From the NCBI GenBank assembly GCA_946061345.1, contig CAMGRA010000049.1:1-6639 (forward strand): DNA of 6,639 bases, in the 5' to 3' direction. This document shows, piece by piece, positions 4,967 through 6,639 of this stretch; position 1 is the stretch's first letter, and each line of letters opens with the position of its first letter. This DNA comes from an uncultured Clostridia bacterium (GTDB lineage Bacteria; Bacillota; Clostridia; Oscillospirales; Oscillospiraceae). The position numbers and the translations under genes were made by a program. A model generated the notes under the pieces. The model had not been told where the DNA came from. It saw nothing but the letters and a program-made list of their open reading frames with translations, and searched no databases.

Positions 4967-5597
4967 GAGCGCAGTACAAAGAAGCGTACAACTTGCTACC
5001 GCTGAAACGGTGTTCCGCAAGACCGGCCGGATCTTCGTGCCGGTAGCCTCCTCGGCGCGGCACATCCATCTTTGCCGGGCAGATGTGGAGGCGCTTTTCG
5101 GTGCCGGATACCAATTGAAAAAATTCCGCGACCTGTCTCAGCCGGGGCAGTTTGCCTGCCAGGAGCAGCTGACCGTCGTCGGCCCAAAAGGCCAGCTTCA
5201 GAGAGTTCGTGTTTTGGGTCCGGAGCGTAGCGCCACTCAGGTAGAGATCGCCTTTACGGACTCTTTTGCGCTGGGCATCCGGCCGCCGGTGCGTATGTCC
5301 GGCAAGACTGCCGGAACGCCGGGCTGCAAGCTGGTCGGCCCTGCCGGAAGCGTGGAGCTTGCCGAGGGCGTTATCGTGGCGGCGCGGCATCTGCACCTTT
5401 CTGCCCAGCAGGCGTCCCTGTTTGGCCTGAAGGACGGGCAGGTGGTTCGGCTGCGCAGCGAGGGGGACCGGGCGGTGGTCTTTGAGAACGTCATTGTCCG
5501 CGCCGGAAACGGCCACGACATGGAGATCCACATCGACACCGATGAGGCCAACGCCGTCGCCATGAGCGGCAGCATTATGATGGAAGTATTGAAATAA
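4959..5597 (+). CDS. pduL: Phosphate propanoyltransferase PduL (microcompartment phosphotransacylase)
   Basis: This 212-residue enzyme transfers the acyl group from acyl-CoA to phosphate, giving acyl phosphate and free CoA. In a BMC this recycles CoA in the lumen, and a kinase can then make ATP. The two zinc-binding histidine pairs are visible in SARHIHL (32-38, H35 and H37) and AARHLHLS (141-148, H144 and H146). Also present are E96 in TQVE and H191 in HIDTDEANA, so the dinuclear metal site looks complete. VGPAGSVELAEGVIVA before the second pair is typical of the family. The first about 20 residues are not part of the catalytic fold and contain a possible amphipathic helix (about 2-15), the usual place for a PduL encapsulation peptide. 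The ATG overlaps the dehydrogenase stop (ATGGATAA), so the two are translationally coupled; AGGTGA at 4947-4952 is the ribosome site. Confidence 0.95.
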   Translation: MDKSAVQRSVQLATAETVFRKTGRIFVPVASSARHIHLCRADVEALFGAGYQLKKFRDLSQPGQFACQEQLTVVGPKGQLQRVRVLGPERSATQVEIAFTDSFALGIRPPVRMSGKTAGTPGCKLVGPAGSVELAEGVIVAARHLHLSAQQASLFGLKDGQVVRLRSEGDRAVVFENVIVRAGNGHDMEIHIDTDEANAVAMSGSIMMEVLK

Positions 5598-5600
5598 GGA

Positions 5601-5662
5601 AACCGTCGGGAGAATCAGTCGGCCGCTGCAGGTCCGGCGCTCCCTGAATGATAGAAACGGTT
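5601..5662 (+). other. Intercistronic inverted repeats between pduL and the next gene
   Basis: AACCGT (5601-5606) pairs with ACGGTT (5657-5662). Just inside, GGGAG (5608-5612) pairs with CTCCC (5640-5644), and GCCG pairs with CGGC further in. The 82-nt gap is the only real spacing in an otherwise overlapping operon. No T-run follows, so this is not a terminator. It could be an mRNA stability or processing element that sets expression of the downstream genes. The pairing is seen in the sequence and the role is inferred. Confidence 0.4.
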
Positions 5663-5665
5663 GTG

Positions 5666-5671
5666 TAGGAG
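5666..5671 (+). promoter_or_regulatory. Ribosome binding site fixing the start of the 232-residue BMC protein
   Basis: TAGGAG lies 8 nt before the ATG at 5680. A TTG at 5674, in frame and two codons upstream, is only 2 nt from the site and is too close to be used. Confidence 0.7.
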
Positions 5672-5679
5672 CCTTGCAG

Positions 5680-6378
5680 ATGAACAGTGAGCTTTTGCAC
5701 AAGTTAATAGAGTTGATCGTAGACGAGGTAGTCCGCCGGGTGGCACGGCTGGAACGGCAAAAGCAGCACCCGGAGCAGGTCCTGGTGCTCCTGACTGCGC
5801 CGGTGGCCTACCCCAAGGAGCTGATGAAGCTGCTGCACAGCCAGTTCGGCGCGGGCTATACCCTCATCAGCTTCCCGGAAAAAAGCGAGATAGAGGAAGA
5901 CGGCCTGCTCTTTGCGAGCCGGTTGGGTGAGCCGGAGCTTTTGTCGAGGGTCACAGCGGCAAAGACCGTGATCCTGGTAGGCCCCCGGCTGGAGCTGCTG
6001 GACAAAATCGCCCACGGTGAGGACGGCGAGTTCCTCTCCTATCTGGCAGTGCGCAGCATCCTGTGGAAAAAGGACGTGCGCCTGTATTTGGACTTTGAGC
6101 CGCCGCAGTTCCGCCGCAACACCTTCCTGGAGGGGGTCGCATCCTCCGTGGAGACCCTGCGCCGGATGAACGTGGCCGTCTGTCCCTACTACACCGGTGA
6201 CGCGGCGGAACAGATTGGCATGACCCTCATCACCGAGGCGGACGTTCTCGCCGCCGCAGACACCAAGGAAAAATCCATTCACGCCCGCGTGGGCGCCATT
6301 ATCACACCCGCTGCCCGGGACGCCCTTTTGACAAGCGGCGTTGCCATAGCGTATGAAGGAGAGACAGTATGCAGTTAG
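5680..6378 (+). CDS. Unassigned microcompartment-associated protein with EutQ-like C-terminal motif
   Basis: I do not recognise a certain function for this 232-residue soluble protein. Residues 1-26 form a charged amphipathic helix (LLHKLIELIVDEVVRRVARL at 5-24). It resembles encapsulation peptides that direct enzymes into BMCs. Residues about 33-170 look like an alpha/beta fold with alternating hydrophobic strands: VLVLLTAP (34-41), TVILVGPRLELLDKIAHG (96-113) and VRLYLDF (133-139). This recalls the flavoprotein-like proteins often found in BMC operons. The C-terminal part, TLITEADVL (182-190) to GAIITPAARDAL (205-216), strongly resembles the start of EutQ and a segment of EutT. There LITxxDI and a TP-A-R(D/E) motif also occur about 25 residues apart. 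It may belong to the poorly characterised family annotated only as ethanolamine utilization protein in Gram-positive BMC operons. Position between pduL and a shell protein, with a 10-bp overlap to the latter, supports a BMC role. Confidence 0.75.
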   Translation: MNSELLHKLIELIVDEVVRRVARLERQKQHPEQVLVLLTAPVAYPKELMKLLHSQFGAGYTLISFPEKSEIEEDGLLFASRLGEPELLSRVTAAKTVILVGPRLELLDKIAHGEDGEFLSYLAVRSILWKKDVRLYLDFEPPQFRRNTFLEGVASSVETLRRMNVAVCPYYTGDAAEQIGMTLITEADVLAAADTKEKSIHARVGAIITPAARDALLTSGVAIAYEGETVCS

Positions 6379-6639
6379 CAAGAGTTAAGGGCACCGTCGT
6401 CAGCACCAACAAGGCCGAGAAGCTCTACGGCCTCAAGCTGCTTCTGGTCAAGCCCATCGACATTGAGACCTGGCAGGAAAAGGGCGGCCTGCTGGTGGCC
6501 ATCGACGCCGTAGGCGCCGGTGAGGGAGAGGTCGTCATGCTGGTCGGCGGCAGCTCCTCGCGCCAGACCAACGTCACGGAAAATAAGCCCGTAGACCAGA
6601 GCATCGTAGCCATCATTGATTCCGTCGACCTGAACGGGA
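6369..6639 (+). CDS. EutN/CcmL-family microcompartment shell vertex protein (BMC-P), right end cut
   Basis: The window holds the first 90 residues of a BMC-P protein, whose pentamers cap the vertices of the polyhedral shell. The family signature is clear: MQLARVKGTVVST (1-13) with KLLLVKPID (23-31), then AIDAVGAGEGEVVMLVGGSS (44-63) and DQSIVAIIDSVDL (76-88). The usual length is about 90-100 residues, so only a few are missing. The start overlaps the previous stop by 10 bp, and AAGGAG (6356-6361) lies 7 nt upstream. The operon evidently continues beyond the window. The pentamer assignment comes from the family. Confidence 0.95.
   Translation, partial: MQLARVKGTVVSTNKAEKLYGLKLLLVKPIDIETWQEKGGLLVAIDAVGAGEGEVVMLVGGSSSRQTNVTENKPVDQSIVAIIDSVDLNG

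Noticed and set aside
3653..5065. A 470-codon open frame on the minus strand
   Set aside because: It lies wholly opposite the alcohol dehydrogenase and pduL start, which have full family motifs. The translation is a low-complexity mix typical of the antisense of GC-rich genes and has no RBS support.
5704..6381. Minus-strand open frame opposite the 232-residue BMC protein
   Set aside because: The plus-strand gene has an RBS, an overlap with the next BMC gene and an EutQ-like motif; the antisense frame shows none of these.

Overview
The window looks like a chromosomal segment of a GC-rich, spore-forming Firmicute. A gut-type Clostridia member related to the Oscillospirales is my best guess. 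This rests on a PdaA-type muramic-acid deacetylase (spore cortex), a Gram-positive LytR-CpsA-Psr wall enzyme, strong Shine-Dalgarno sites and a bacterial microcompartment (BMC) gene cluster. Taxonomy is inferred from gene content and protein flavour only.

Left part (1-2671), cell envelope and spore genes. Two genes read leftward: a 457-residue LCP-family protein with three membrane segments (71-1444), and a 46-residue cysteine/asparagine/glycine-rich small protein (1566-1706). A strong intrinsic terminator separates them, and the LCP gene has its own extended -10 promoter. Reading rightward from the divergent region is a PdaA-like polysaccharide deacetylase (1868-2671) with a lipoprotein-like or signal-anchor N-terminus.

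Middle part (2668-3769), a regulatory module. A textbook promoter (TTGACG, 17 bp, TATACT) overlaps the pdaA stop codon and drives a DeoR-family repressor (2740-3528). A 16-bp motif, consensus TGAGCGATWWTGAGCG (two TGAGCG half-sites 10 bp apart), occurs just after the deoR -10 box, across the deoR stop codon, and just after the probable promoter of the next operon. A one-mismatch copy lies inside deoR. This is very probably the operator of this DeoR protein. A long hairpin terminator follows deoR, so regulator and operon are separate transcripts under one repressor.

Right part (3770-6639), the start of a BMC operon. It begins with an iron-dependent alcohol dehydrogenase similar to lactaldehyde reductase FucO, followed by PduL phosphotransacylase (8-bp overlap). 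Next is an unassigned 232-residue protein with a targeting-helix-like N-terminus and an EutQ/EutT-like tail. Last is an EutN/CcmL-type pentameric shell vertex protein (10-bp overlap) that runs off the right edge. In a BMC, an acyl-CoA formed from an aldehyde is converted by PduL to acyl phosphate, which recycles CoA, while the alcohol dehydrogenase recycles NAD+. No signature enzyme, aldehyde dehydrogenase or hexameric shell protein is inside the window, so the substrate cannot be fixed. The FucO-like dehydrogenase and DeoR regulator make fucose/rhamnose-derived lactaldehyde/1,2-propanediol, or a sugar phosphate, reasonable guesses.
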